From: Bacillota bacterium
GTDB lineage: Bacteria > Bacillota > Sulfobacillia > Sulfobacillales > Sulfobacillaceae
Assembly: GCA_021821465.1 (NCBI GenBank)
Contig: JAKACM010000031.1
Location: forward strand, 1 to 42,424
Length of the DNA stretch: 42,424 nucleotides
Reading direction: 5' to 3'
Shown: piece by piece, positions 17,815-26,118 of the stretch
Layout: every line of letters starts with the position of its first letter
Position numbering within the stretch: the first letter of the stretch is position 1
Position numbers and translations under genes: made by a program
Notes under the pieces: generated by a model
Told to the model about the DNA's origin: nothing
The model's database searches: none
Seen by the model: the letters and a program-made list of their open reading frames with translations, nothing else

Positions 17815-18861
17815 CTAGTCTCCCCTCCCTAAATCCTTAATGATACAATCCACAGGATCAAAGACCTCTCTGTGTGAGTGGGGAGCAAAGGGTCGACCAA
17901 CGGCCGTCATAATGTCATCGTAGTCTATGCCCGATAACACAGCCTGCCCTTTTTCCACCAGTTCGGTCCATTCGGTTTCATAACGCAGGATGTAGGTCGG
18001 CACACCCAAATGACAAGCTTCTCTTTGCACTCCCCCGGAATCTGTCAATACGGCTTGCGCATGTCTCTCCAAGGTGATCATCTGCCGATACCCCACCGCT
18101 TCCAGTGTGCAGATATTCTTGCGGTCTAACCAAGGTTGCAAAGAAAATTCGGTAATTCGGCTTCGGGTTCGAGGATGAAGAGGAATCACCACCGGCCATG
18201 GCAAGTCTCCCAGAGCCTGAAGCACTCCTTGGAGAGACTCTTTGTCATCTGTTGTCTGGGCCCGGTGCACCGTGGCCAAAGCATAGGGTTTTTCAACGAG
18301 TCCCAGTCGCGTCAAAAATTCCTCATCATCCGGCGTCCGATCAATCAACACATCCATCAAATCACCCGTCAGTTTCACACCGGCTTTTATACCTTCCCGA
18401 GCCAGGTTGTCCACTGCTTGCCGAGTGGGGCAATAGAGTTTGGAGGACAAATGGTCGGCGACAATCCGGTTGATCTCCTCGGGCATTTTTCGGTTGAAAC
18501 TCCTCAACCCCGCCTCAATATGAACTAAGGGAAGGTTTAGTTTGCTCGCCGCCACAGCCCCTGCTAAGGTCGAATTGGTATCCCCGTATACGATTACCCA
18601 GTCGGGATGTTCTTGTTGCAATATGGGATCGAGTGCCATTAACATCTTACCGGTCTGCACACCATGAGTGGCGGAGCCTACCTGTAAATGGTAATCGGGC
18701 GGAGGAATCTTTAAGCCATCATAAAAAACGCGGGATAAAACCTCGTCATAATGTTGCCCGGTATCAATGAGAACTTCCTGGGCCCAGGTGCGAAGAGCAG
18801 GGGAGAGAACCGCTGCTTTAATGTATTGAGGGCGTCCTCCGATCACAGTGACAATTTTCAT
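17815..18861 (-). CDS. wbpI: Non-hydrolysing UDP-sugar 2-epimerase, WbpI/WecB family
   Basis: The 348-residue enzyme is a UDP-GlcNAc 2-epimerase homologue. It shows MKIVTVIGGRPQYIKAA, IDTGQHYDEVLSRVF, PPDYHLQVGSATHGVQTGKM, VIVYGDTNSTLAGA, VHIEAGLRSFNRKMPEEINR and the late LTDSGGVQREA. The PDYxL-GS-HG-QTG region resembles the WbpI branch, which epimerises UDP-2,3-diacetamido-2,3-dideoxyglucuronic acid to the manno form. The neighbouring wbpA-B-D-E-like genes support that assignment over plain WecB. The frame is open to 18990, but the extra 43 residues run through a hairpin repeat and look non-native. ATG 18861 is the conserved start, although its ribosome site is weak. An insertion-sequence relic lies directly upstream. 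Confidence 0.85.
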   Translation of the reverse strand: MKIVTVIGGRPQYIKAAVLSPALRTWAQEVLIDTGQHYDEVLSRVFYDGLKIPPPDYHLQVGSATHGVQTGKMLMALDPILQQEHPDWVIVYGDTNSTLAGAVAASKLNLPLVHIEAGLRSFNRKMPEEINRIVADHLSSKLYCPTRQAVDNLAREGIKAGVKLTGDLMDVLIDRTPDDEEFLTRLGLVEKPYALATVHRAQTTDDKESLQGVLQALGDLPWPVVIPLHPRTRSRITEFSLQPWLDRKNICTLEAVGYRQMITLERHAQAVLTDSGGVQREACHLGVPTYILRYETEWTELVEKGQAVLSGIDYDDIMTAVGRPFAPHSHREVFDPVDCIIKDLGRGD

Positions 18862-19181
18862 CCAATTGTGCGGGAACCCTCGGCCTTCAGGCCGGGGAAG
18901 GATAGCACGGCAGGCTCTCTCTGCCCCATTCCCGCTTCTCCTTTCTGCGATGCTATTTTGGTGAACGAATACCCATATCAGCCCGCTCAAATTCGGGTGC
19001 AGAAGCGATGGAGATCCCTTGAACGAGTGCTGAGGTCGTTTTGATATTGAAATTTCCGCTGACCCGCACCGCCACGCGGCCTCGACCTATGGAAAACGGA
19101 GCGGATTGGCACCTGCCCTCCCTAATCAACCTCGCTTTCGGTTTCCCTCAAGCTCCCCCCTTCAGGGGGGTGGCTGACTTC
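18862..19181. mobile_element. Probable relic of an IS200/IS605-family (tnpB-type) element
   Basis: The gap in the operon holds two hairpins with TTCA loops: CGGCC-TTCA-GGCCG at 18881-18894 and CCCCCC-TTCA-GGGGGG at 19155-19170. The second sits in CAAGC...TGGCTGAC, like the right ends of tnpB elements. Between them, rightward, GTGCTGAGGTCGTTT (19029 on), then KFPLTRTAT in a nearby frame, resembles the TnpB start VLRAFKFRLxPTxxQ, broken by stops. This would be an internally deleted, non-coding derivative. The evidence is pattern resemblance only. Confidence 0.45.
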
Positions 19182-19202
19182 TCATCCGATCCGTTTTCCA
19201 TA
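19088..19202. repeat. 19-base inverted repeat spanning the wbpE 3' end and the IS relic
   Basis: TATGGAAAACGGAGCGGAT at 19088-19106 is the reverse complement, with one mismatch, of 19184-19202, which encodes the last residues of the wbpE-like protein. The arms enclose about 77 bases, including the C6/G6 hairpin, and would give a large stem-loop at the 3' end of wbpE in the operon transcript. Confidence 0.7.
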
Positions 19203-20294
19203 AAATTGTCCGATAGTTTCGGCAACATAATCGATTTCCTGATCGGTCAATTCCGGAAACATCGGCAAAGACAAGACCTCCTCTTGAACCCTTTCGCTAA
19301 TGGGAAAGTCCCCCCGCCGATATCCGAGATCTTGCAAAACCGGTTGCAAGTGCAATGACAGAGGATAATAAACGGCGGAACCTACTCCTTGGTTCTTCAA
19401 ATACGCTCGCAGTTGATCTCTGTGCGACGCCCGAATGGTATATTGATGATAGACATGGGTAAAGCCTTGGGGTACCGTGGGCAGTCCCACCTCATCCAAG
19501 GACAAAGCACCGAGAGATTCTCCATATCTGCGGGCAATGTGCTGGCGTTTAGATGTCCACGCCGGCAAATAGGATAGCTTGACGGATAATATGGCCGCTT
19601 GCATGGTGTCAAGACGTGAGTTGATTCCTAACATTTCATGGTAGTACTTTTCCCGCGATCCATGCGCCCTCAGTTCCCGTAATACTTGAGCCTGCTCTTC
19701 CCCCTGAGTCAGCACCATGCCCCCGTCACCCAAGGCTCCCAAATTTTTTGTCGGAAAGAAACTGAATGCCCCAAGATCCCCTATGCTGCCGGCACACCTA
19801 CCCCGAACTTCCGCTCCGATGGCTTGAGCCGCATCTTCGACCACCAACACCTTTGAATTCCTTTGGATAAGCTCTACATCGGTCATGAGGCCAAAGAGAT
19901 GGACCGGGAGCACGGCCCGGGTCCGGGGGGTTATCCGGGTCCGTACTTGCTCCGGGTCCATATTAAAAGTATCCACTTCAATGTCAGTAAAGACCGGTTT
20001 GGCCCCTGTTCGCAAAATACTTCCGGCCGTAGCAAAAAATGTAAAAGGGGTGGTCAGCACATCATCCCCCGGACCAATATTGAGTGCGCGCAGTGCGAGG
20101 TATAAAGCGTCCGATCCGTTTCCCACTCCCACCGCATAGCGTGAATGCGTAAACCGGGCCACTTGTTCTTCAAACTCAGCGACGGGTGACCCCAGAATAA
20201 ATTGCCCCGAATTGACGACATTTTCCATAGTTTCCAGTAATTCCTGTCCAATCTCATCCATTTGACGAGCTAAGGTAAAACCCGGAATCTCCAT
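19182..20294 (-). CDS. wbpE: DegT/DnrJ/EryC1 aminotransferase, WbpE-like
   Basis: The 370-residue PLP enzyme has the family layout: GSPVAEFEEQVARF, GVGNGSDALYLALRAL, D154 in VVEDAAQAIGA, and the Schiff-base Lys K183 in FSFFPTKNLGALGDGG. It has the WbpE/QdtB-like VGVGNGSDAL rather than the ALASCTAG seen in the other aminotransferase of this operon. In the proposed pathway it aminates the 3-keto group made by the WbpB-like dehydrogenase, using glutamate. The ATG at 20294 has no obvious ribosome site. The gene is separated from the acetyltransferase by about 130 bases. Its last codons form one arm of the inverted repeat described at 19088-19202. Confidence 0.87.
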   Translation of the reverse strand: MEIPGFTLARQMDEIGQELLETMENVVNSGQFILGSPVAEFEEQVARFTHSRYAVGVGNGSDALYLALRALNIGPGDDVLTTPFTFFATAGSILRTGAKPVFTDIEVDTFNMDPEQVRTRITPRTRAVLPVHLFGLMTDVELIQRNSKVLVVEDAAQAIGAEVRGRCAGSIGDLGAFSFFPTKNLGALGDGGMVLTQGEEQAQVLRELRAHGSREKYYHEMLGINSRLDTMQAAILSVKLSYLPAWTSKRQHIARRYGESLGALSLDEVGLPTVPQGFTHVYHQYTIRASHRDQLRAYLKNQGVGSAVYYPLSLHLQPVLQDLGYRRGDFPISERVQEEVLSLPMFPELTDQEIDYVAETIGQFYGKRIG

Positions 20295-20423
20295 CTGTCA
20301 AATAAGCGGCCGGAACTTTAGCGCCGGAACCCAAGTATTGAGCCGCTTTCCCCCTTTCTTGCAAGCAATCACGCATACACAAAATGAAATACTCTCACCG
20401 TGATCGGGCCTAAAATGGTTCCG

Positions 20424-21149
20424 TCAATCTCGTCTTATCCCGTCAGGCAGAAATAGCCACTGTTCTTCCGGCACTTGCCGCACGACTCGGGCCGGAACCC
20501 CCATGACCAAGCGATAAGGAGGCACATCGCGGGTCACCACCGCCCCCGCAGCCACCAATGCCTCTTGCCCGATATGAATGCCCGGAAGCAATACAGCTCC
20601 CCCACCGATTCGGGCCGCTCTGTGAATGATTGGTCCTTGCATGGTGTCTTGACGGGATTTGTTGCGGGCCACATAGGGGTCATTGGTGGTAGTGACCATA
20701 GGAGCAATGAAGACATTGTCCTCAACTGTGGAGGTGGCCGTTAAATATACCGCCGTTTGCAGTTTTGTATAATCCCCGATTTGGCAATCGTTTTCCACGG
20801 TACATCTTTGGCCAATCACAACCCCCGTGCCTAGTCGGCACCGTTCTCTCACTACGGCTTGATCCGCAATATAACACTCACGGCCAATCACCGAGCCCCG
20901 GTATACAATTGCTTGAGAGCCCACAATCGTGCCACGGCCGATGCGCAATGGGCCCAACTCTGTGGTAACCAGCCGACTTGTTTTGCTTTTGGAAGGAATT
21001 CTTCCCAACACGGCTCCGTCTCCAATTACCACATCGTCTTCAATAATGACATGGGAGTGAATAACGACATGATGACCCATTACCACATTGCTGCCAATCT
21101 CGGCATCTTCGGCAATGACGCAATACATGCTCTCGTCTTTGGCTCTCAT
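20424..21149 (-). CDS. wbpD: Left-handed beta-helix acetyltransferase, WbpD-like
   Basis: The 241-residue protein is built of hexapeptide repeats (for example VVIGDGAVLG, VIGRECYIADQAVV, CQIGDYTKL) and carries the WbpD-type stretch VEDNVFIAPMVTTTNDPYVA. It ends with GGGAVLLPGIHIG, AAGAVVTRDVPP and MGVPARVVR. It is longer than WbpD (about 190), with extra N-terminal turns of the helix. In context it would transfer acetyl from acetyl-CoA to the 3-amino group of the UDP-2-acetamido-3-amino uronic acid. The ATG follows GGAGAAGGGGT and overlaps the upstream stop (ATGA, 21146-21149), so it is translationally coupled to the oxidoreductase. An alternative is PglD-like C4 acetylation for the second sugar of this operon. 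Confidence 0.85.
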   Translation of the reverse strand: MRAKDESMYCVIAEDAEIGSNVVMGHHVVIHSHVIIEDDVVIGDGAVLGRIPSKSKTSRLVTTELGPLRIGRGTIVGSQAIVYRGSVIGRECYIADQAVVRERCRLGTGVVIGQRCTVENDCQIGDYTKLQTAVYLTATSTVEDNVFIAPMVTTTNDPYVARNKSRQDTMQGPIIHRAARIGGGAVLLPGIHIGQEALVAAGAVVTRDVPPYRLVMGVPARVVRQVPEEQWLFLPDGIRRD

Positions 21150-22180
21150 ACCCCTTCTCCTGTGATTTCCGACATCATAACCACTCGACCTTCCCGTCCC
21201 GAGCGCATCAGTCCTTCTATAACCGCAATCCCGTCTAGTGCGCTGCCCGCGTCCAAACGAGGCGTATTACCCTCTGCAATGGCGTCCGCAAAGTCTTTTA
21301 AGGCATCATGATGACTTTGCCAGCCGGGGCGGGAAGGCAGCTCCAAGAGCCTTTGGCGGAGATCGTCTTCATCGTCGTCACCCACTCGCCAGGTCTCAAT
21401 CTGGTTAACGGTGGGACCTATGACCACGACACCATTCTCCCCCACTATGGTTAATCGTTCCTCCAAATTGGTTTTAGGCACACAGGTGGTGGCCGCGACA
21501 GTCGCCAAGACCCCGGAGTCAAACCGCATTGTTCCGGCCACACTGTCTTCTGCCTCAATTTGATGGCTTAAGGTGGCGGTGTACGCGAAAACTTCCGCAA
21601 CCGGTCCCATCATTTGCAACAGTACATCAATAGCGTGAATAGCTTGATTAAACAACACTCCGCCGTCCATCCCCAATGTTCCCCGCCATGGCGCCTCATC
21701 ATAATAGGATTGCGGACGTGACCATCTAAGAGCCACGCTTGCATCGACAATCCGTCCCAAACGGCCTTCTTGATGGGCTTGAAACAGTTGCTCTACAGTG
21801 GGCAACATTCGGTTAAACTGTGTCACGACCGCAATTACCTTACAGGCGTGTGCCATATCCACGATCGCCTTTGCATCGTGATAGGTAAGAGCCAGGGGTT
21901 TTTCCACCATCACATGCTTTCCTCGCTCCATTACTTGAATGGCCAAATCTCGATGCAAGCCTGACGGGGTTGCGATAACGGCGGCATCGACATCCGCCTT
22001 ATCCAGCATCACAGCGGTGTCGGTAAAGGCATCGGCATCAAACGCAACCGCTGCAGCTTCCGCTTGCTCCTGATTGGTGTCGACCGTAGCCACCAACTCA
22101 ATCGCATTCTGATGCACCAAGGCTTGAAGATGGCGCTGACCTATTTTGCCACACCCAATCAAAGCGGCCCGTATTGCCAT
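21146..22180 (-). CDS. wbpB: Gfo/Idh/MocA oxidoreductase, WbpB-like
   Basis: The 344-residue enzyme has an N-terminal NAD(P)-binding fold (GCGKIGQRHLQAL), the conserved EKP (E93-K94-P95 in VEKPLALTY), and a C-terminal alpha/beta domain with DGGVLFNQAIHAIDVLLQ. In the WbpB step UDP-GlcNAcA is oxidised at C3, the hydride being recycled through 2-oxoglutarate in Pseudomonas and relatives. Position between the UDP-GlcNAc dehydrogenase and the acetyltransferase matches the wbpA-B-D order. The start ATG is conserved for the family, with AAGGATGA a few bases upstream. About 80 bases separate it from wbpA. Confidence 0.86.
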   Translation of the reverse strand: MAIRAALIGCGKIGQRHLQALVHQNAIELVATVDTNQEQAEAAAVAFDADAFTDTAVMLDKADVDAAVIATPSGLHRDLAIQVMERGKHVMVEKPLALTYHDAKAIVDMAHACKVIAVVTQFNRMLPTVEQLFQAHQEGRLGRIVDASVALRWSRPQSYYDEAPWRGTLGMDGGVLFNQAIHAIDVLLQMMGPVAEVFAYTATLSHQIEAEDSVAGTMRFDSGVLATVAATTCVPKTNLEERLTIVGENGVVVIGPTVNQIETWRVGDDDEDDLRQRLLELPSRPGWQSHHDALKDFADAIAEGNTPRLDAGSALDGIAVIEGLMRSGREGRVVMMSEITGEGV

Positions 22181-22262
22181 AGACGACTGTCATCCTTCCT
22201 GATTGAAACCTGATTTTCAAATTATAAATTTTTCACAGCCGTGCCTCATCCGATACTGGGCA

Positions 22263-23603
22263 TTATAACCGAATCACATTCCCTCGCTGGGACAGTGCTT
22301 TGGTGGCATTGCGTGAATCTATCACCAAAGCACTGTGTTTGACCACCCATTCATAATCAATAGAGGAATGGTCCGTGGTAATCACCACACAGTCTTGAGA
22401 TTCTACGAGTTCTTCACTCAAAGGCACTGAGCGGATTTTCCGGGAGAAAAAGGTGTGGGGTTTAACAACCGGCACGTACGGATCGTGAAACTGAACATGG
22501 GCGCCTTGTTGTTCCAGAAGCTCAAAAACTTTTAGGGCCGGGGATTCCCTTTCGTCATCGATATCCTTTTTATATGCAATGCCCAATAGCAAAATGCGGG
22601 CACCGTTTATTGCCTTTTGACGTGCATTCATGGCCCTGGTGATTTTGTCCACCACAAAATAGGGCATCCGCAAGTTAATTTCACCCGCTAATTCAATAAA
22701 CCGGGTGGGAAAATCATATTCACGGGCCTTCCAACTGAGATAAAACGGGTCCAAGGGTATACAGTGTCCGCCTACGCCCGGACCAGGCTGGAAAATTTCA
22801 ATGCCAAAAGGCTTAGTTCCCGCCGCCTCCAGAACCTCCCACACATCAATTTGCATCCGATCGCATAGCAATGCCAACTCATTAACAAGAGCAATATTCA
22901 CGGCTCGATAGGTATTCTCAAAAACTTTGGATAATTCTGCCACTCGAGGAGAGCCGACCGGAACCACCTGAGTAATTGACTGTTGATAGAGTATTTCCGC
23001 AGCCTGCAAACACTTGGCGCTGACTCCCCCCACCAGCTTGGGTGTATTGCGTGTCTTATATTTCGGATCCCCGGGATTGACTCGTTCGGGAGAAAAAGCG
23101 AGAAAGAACTCTTCCCCGATTTTCAGACCGCTGGTTTCCAAAATAGGCTGCAACACTTCCTCGGTGGTTCCGGGATACGTCGTGCTTTCGAGGGTAATGA
23201 GTTGGCCCGGGCGCATAATTTTTCTCACTTTGTCCGCAACCGCCAAAATGTAGGACAAATCGGGTTCTTTGTTGGTTGTCAAAGGCGTAGGAACACAAAT
23301 GATAATGACATCGGCCTGGGTTAACGCCCCGTAATCCCGAACGCCCTTTAAGCGTCCGTCGCGGGTTAATTCCTTAAGCAGATTGCTGTCGACATCCGGA
23401 ATATAATTTTCTCCGCGATTGATCCTGTCCACTTTGCTGAAATTGTCATCCAAACCTATCACATGAAATCCCGCCGATGCATGTTCTACCGCTAAAGGCA
23501 GTCCCACATAACCAAGGCCGACCACCCCAATCAGTGCCGTTCGGGTGGATAAACGTTTCATTAAACCGTCGAAATAGGTTGTTGCCGTCTGGTTAGTGAG
23601 CAC
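22263..23603 (-). CDS. wbpA: UDP-GlcNAc 6-dehydrogenase (nucleotide-sugar dehydrogenase), WbpA-like
   Basis: The 446-residue enzyme oxidises a UDP-hexosamine at C6 to the uronic acid with two NAD+. It has GVVGLGYVGLPLAVEHASAG, VPTPLTTNKEPDLSYI, ESTTYPGTTEEVL, SPERVNPGD, and the nucleophile C281 in GPGVGGHCIPLDPFYL. The C-terminal domain contains GIAYKKDIDDERESPALKV. The VNPGD and HCIPLDPFYLSW signatures favour the UDP-GlcNAc/WbpA branch over UDP-glucose dehydrogenase. It starts with GTG at 23603, eight bases after AGGAGGG, and overlaps the end of the dehydratase gene by 11 bases. It is the committed step of the UDP-ManNAc3NAcA-type route. Confidence 0.92.
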   Translation of the reverse strand: MLTNQTATTYFDGLMKRLSTRTALIGVVGLGYVGLPLAVEHASAGFHVIGLDDNFSKVDRINRGENYIPDVDSNLLKELTRDGRLKGVRDYGALTQADVIIICVPTPLTTNKEPDLSYILAVADKVRKIMRPGQLITLESTTYPGTTEEVLQPILETSGLKIGEEFFLAFSPERVNPGDPKYKTRNTPKLVGGVSAKCLQAAEILYQQSITQVVPVGSPRVAELSKVFENTYRAVNIALVNELALLCDRMQIDVWEVLEAAGTKPFGIEIFQPGPGVGGHCIPLDPFYLSWKAREYDFPTRFIELAGEINLRMPYFVVDKITRAMNARQKAINGARILLLGIAYKKDIDDERESPALKVFELLEQQGAHVQFHDPYVPVVKPHTFFSRKIRSVPLSEELVESQDCVVITTDHSSIDYEWVVKHSALVIDSRNATKALSQRGNVIRL

Positions 23604-25512
23604 GGATTTTCCCTCCTGTTGTCAATATTTCCGGCGCAGCAAACGGATAAACCTTGTTTGTCCGGGGTTGATATTCCGGAACAATCATTTTTAACAATAG
23701 TCTGATGCGAGCCTCATCTGCCATTCTGCCTGCACTCACTAAGGCTTCCAGCAAGGGGAGCGTTCGTTCCGCATCCGATGTCTCGCCGACATGAATGAAA
23801 ATTCTTGAATTCTTGGTGGCTTTCGTTTGGTCTTGTGGCGTTAAGAGTTCTTCGTATAGTTTTTCACCCGGTCTTAAACCCGTGAACACAATATCGATAT
23901 CAATGCCGGGGCGCAATCCCGACAACCGGATTAAATTGGTGGCGAGATCCATGATCCGAAGCGGCTCTCCCATATCAAGCACAAAGGTATCTCCGCCGTG
24001 CCCCATGGCTCCTGCTTGAATAACCAATTGACAAGCTTCGGCAACCGTCATGAAATATCGGACCATGTCGGGGTGGGTAATGGTCAAAGGCCCCCCCTGC
24101 GCAATTTGTTTTTGAAAGGTGGGCAAAACACTTCCTCTGGATCCCAACACATTGCCAAAACGCACCGTGACAAAACGCATGCCATAGCGTTGGGCATAAT
24201 AGCCGCCCAGAATCTCGCCGATACGTTTCGTAGTCCCATAGACACTCGTCGGATTCACCGCTTTGTCGGTGGAAATAAATACAAAACGCTCAACCCGCAT
24301 CTTTTGGGCTATTTCCAAAAAGCCCCATAGTCCTTCCACGTTATTGCGAATGGCTTCCGGCGGCTGAACTTCCATCAGAGGCACGTGCTTATGCGCAGCC
24401 GCATGAAAAACAACCTCCGGACGAGTTTGCTCCATGACTTGCTGCATGCGGTCTTTGTCCCGTAAATCGGCCACCACGGGAATCACCCGCAATTGAGGAA
24501 ACTTATTGTGCATTTCCTGTTCGATTTCAAAAATTGACGTTTCGTCCAATCCCAAAAGAATCACACTACGGGGCGTGAATTGCGCCACCTGACGGCATAA
24601 TTCGGAACCAATCGTTCCTCCGGCTCCTGTGACCATGACGCTGCGATTTGTCAAATAACTGGCGATTTCGCCCAGATCCACAATGGCCGGCTCTCGTTGC
24701 AACAAGTCTTCGATTTGCACATCCCGGATTTGATTGACTAAAACTTGTCCACCGATCATTTGATTCAATGCCGGGAGCATGCGGGTCTTGACGTTGAGAT
24801 CCCGACACTGATCGACTAAAGGGCGTAAAATCTTTCCGGACGCCGAAGGAATCGCAAATAGCACTTGATCGACGTGGTAATCATGCACAACTCTGGCTAA
24901 GGCCTTAGTCATGCCGAGCACCCGCAAGGATCCGATCTGCATTCCGTGCTTGGCAACATCATCATCCAGAAATCCTACGGCAATTCCGACTTCCGGATGC
25001 CTGCCCAATTCCTGGGCCACCAACTGTCCTGCTTTGCCGGCACCCACCACCAGAACCCGGGGAGCCATTTTGCTGCGTGGGATCCAATTGAAGTCATAAT
25101 AGGACCGGACGAGAAATCTCCATCCCCCCACCAAAGCCATTGCAAATAGGACGTAAAGCAGATACACTCCCCGGGGATAATGAGCCGCTCCTTCCAACAA
25201 CAGATACCCGTCCAAAAATACGGCACTGCCAAGAATAGACCCAATCAGAACCTGGGCGTCTTTGGGTCCTGCATATTGCCACATTCGGTGATAGACCCTG
25301 GTAAACCACATGAGAAGCAGTGTGGTGAGAGTAAAAAAGAGGGCTATGTGTTGATAAGGATGCAAATATTCCACCGGAATGTAAGGAACGTCAAAACGAA
25401 GATACAATGCCATATAAACAGATGCATTTATCATTAAGGCATCAACCAACATGGCAAATACAATTTTCAAATAAAGACGTAACCGTCTCTTCAATCCATT
25501 CCCCTCTTCCAT
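23593..25512 (-). CDS. Membrane-bound nucleotide-sugar 4,6-dehydratase (WbpM/PglF/CapD family)
   Basis: The 639-residue protein has four N-terminal membrane helices (~15-135), a CoA-binding-like Rossmann domain (VVGAGKAGQ, 155-163) and a C-terminal SDR dehydratase domain with TGAGGTIGSE (295-304) and STDKAVNPTSVYGTTKR (414-430). It likely converts UDP-GlcNAc to the 4-keto-6-deoxy sugar at the inner membrane. Large WbpM/PglF enzymes normally carry Met in the position of Y425 (SMK triad), while short FlaA1-type enzymes carry Tyr; here Tyr is present in a long form. K429 is conserved. It is the first gene of the operon. A TTG at 25494 behind GAGGGG is an alternative start. Confidence 0.9.
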   Translation of the reverse strand: MEEGNGLKRRLRLYLKIVFAMLVDALMINASVYMALYLRFDVPYIPVEYLHPYQHIALFFTLTTLLLMWFTRVYHRMWQYAGPKDAQVLIGSILGSAVFLDGYLLLEGAAHYPRGVYLLYVLFAMALVGGWRFLVRSYYDFNWIPRSKMAPRVLVVGAGKAGQLVAQELGRHPEVGIAVGFLDDDVAKHGMQIGSLRVLGMTKALARVVHDYHVDQVLFAIPSASGKILRPLVDQCRDLNVKTRMLPALNQMIGGQVLVNQIRDVQIEDLLQREPAIVDLGEIASYLTNRSVMVTGAGGTIGSELCRQVAQFTPRSVILLGLDETSIFEIEQEMHNKFPQLRVIPVVADLRDKDRMQQVMEQTRPEVVFHAAAHKHVPLMEVQPPEAIRNNVEGLWGFLEIAQKMRVERFVFISTDKAVNPTSVYGTTKRIGEILGGYYAQRYGMRFVTVRFGNVLGSRGSVLPTFQKQIAQGGPLTITHPDMVRYFMTVAEACQLVIQAGAMGHGGDTFVLDMGEPLRIMDLATNLIRLSGLRPGIDIDIVFTGLRPGEKLYEELLTPQDQTKATKNSRIFIHVGETSDAERTLPLLEALVSAGRMADEARIRLLLKMIVPEYQPRTNKVYPFAAPEILTTGGKIRAH

Positions 25513-25796
25513 TTCCTTGATTCATCGTTGGGGATGAAATCTTCAAGCGCCAGAATTATATCATGTTTCCCGATCTTCCGACGACATCAAACTTAACCTC
25601 TGATTTTTTGTGTCAAACATTCACAGACGTCATCCTAATATTCGACGAAATTTACTAGACAAAATCATTTTCGTTCTCTATAGTATCGCAGGCAAGGTCT
25701 TTAGCGTTTAATATTATAGAAGGGAACAAAAAAATGATTGGGTATGTTGCCGACCCCGCTCTGGGGTTGCAACGATGATCCGGATGGGGGATTGGT
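25513..25796. other. Divergent promoter region of the wbp-type operon
   Basis: The 284 bases carry the extended -10 promoter for the leftward operon (25555-25563) and the GGGGG ribosome site for the small rightward gene at 25797. A TTGACA lies at 25611-25616 on the minus strand, too far from the -10 to act as its -35. Confidence 0.5.
25555..25563 (-). promoter_or_regulatory. Extended -10 promoter of the sugar-nucleotide operon
   Basis: TGATATAAT on the minus strand is a perfect extended -10 (TGn plus TATAAT), about 43 bases upstream of the dehydratase start. No good -35 stands 17 bases further up, which extended -10 promoters tolerate. Confidence 0.5.
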
Positions 25797-26066
25797 GTGG
25801 CATTGAGAGTTGACGGCTCTGGTGGTTCCCGCGAGCCCAAGTGGCTTAGTGTACCCGTTCGGGACGACAGAGTTCCTTCTAAACAACATCGTGTGCAAAT
25901 CGACCGTGACGTATTGAATTCGATAATGGAGGAGGATCCCCGTCCCCCGGAGCTCATTCTCGACTTGATAGCTCGGCGCGCCGTAAAGCGCATGCCTGTG
26001 CCCAACGGGGATGAGGGTGAGCGTGTTATTACGCCTCACAACCTCGAATTAGTGTGGCCAAAATAA
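25797..26066 (+). CDS. Small hypothetical protein, 89 residues
   Basis: I do not recognise this product. It starts with GTG six bases after GGGGG. It is strongly charged with a plausible helical centre (DRDVLNSIMEEDPRPPELIL then DLIARRAVKRM) and has no membrane segment or signal. It stands alone between the divergent wbp-type operon and convergent ftsH, and the hairpin at 26078-26111 follows the stop. Overlapping leftward frames exist but lack ribosome sites and have less protein-like composition. It could be a small regulator or a spurious frame. Confidence 0.45.
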   Translation: MALRVDGSGGSREPKWLSVPVRDDRVPSKQHRVQIDRDVLNSIMEEDPRPPELILDLIARRAVKRMPVPNGDEGERVITPHNLELVWPK

Positions 26067-26077
26067 GCAGGAAAACC

Positions 26078-26111
26078 GACGGGACGCCTGATTGAACAGT
26101 GGCGTCCCGTC
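26078..26111 (-). terminator. Terminator hairpin downstream of ftsH
   Basis: GACGGGACGCC pairs perfectly with GGCGTCCCGTC across a 12-base loop. On the minus strand it is followed by GGTTTTCC, a short T-run, seven bases past the ftsH stop. It may also stop rightward transcripts from 25797, although no T-run follows on that side. Confidence 0.65.
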
Positions 26112-26118
26112 AGTGCAC

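Noticed and set aside
18862..18990. N-terminal extension of the 2-epimerase
   Set aside because: The extra residues run through a TTCA-loop hairpin repeat. Conserved family sequence begins exactly at ATG 18861.
25611..25616. TTGACA on the minus strand as -35 of the sugar operon
   Set aside because: It is about 50 bases from the TATAAT at 25555, too far for one promoter, and no other -10 fits.
25655..26005. 116-codon and overlapping 112-codon leftward frames
   Set aside because: They lack ribosome sites and are less protein-like than the rightward frame at 25797.
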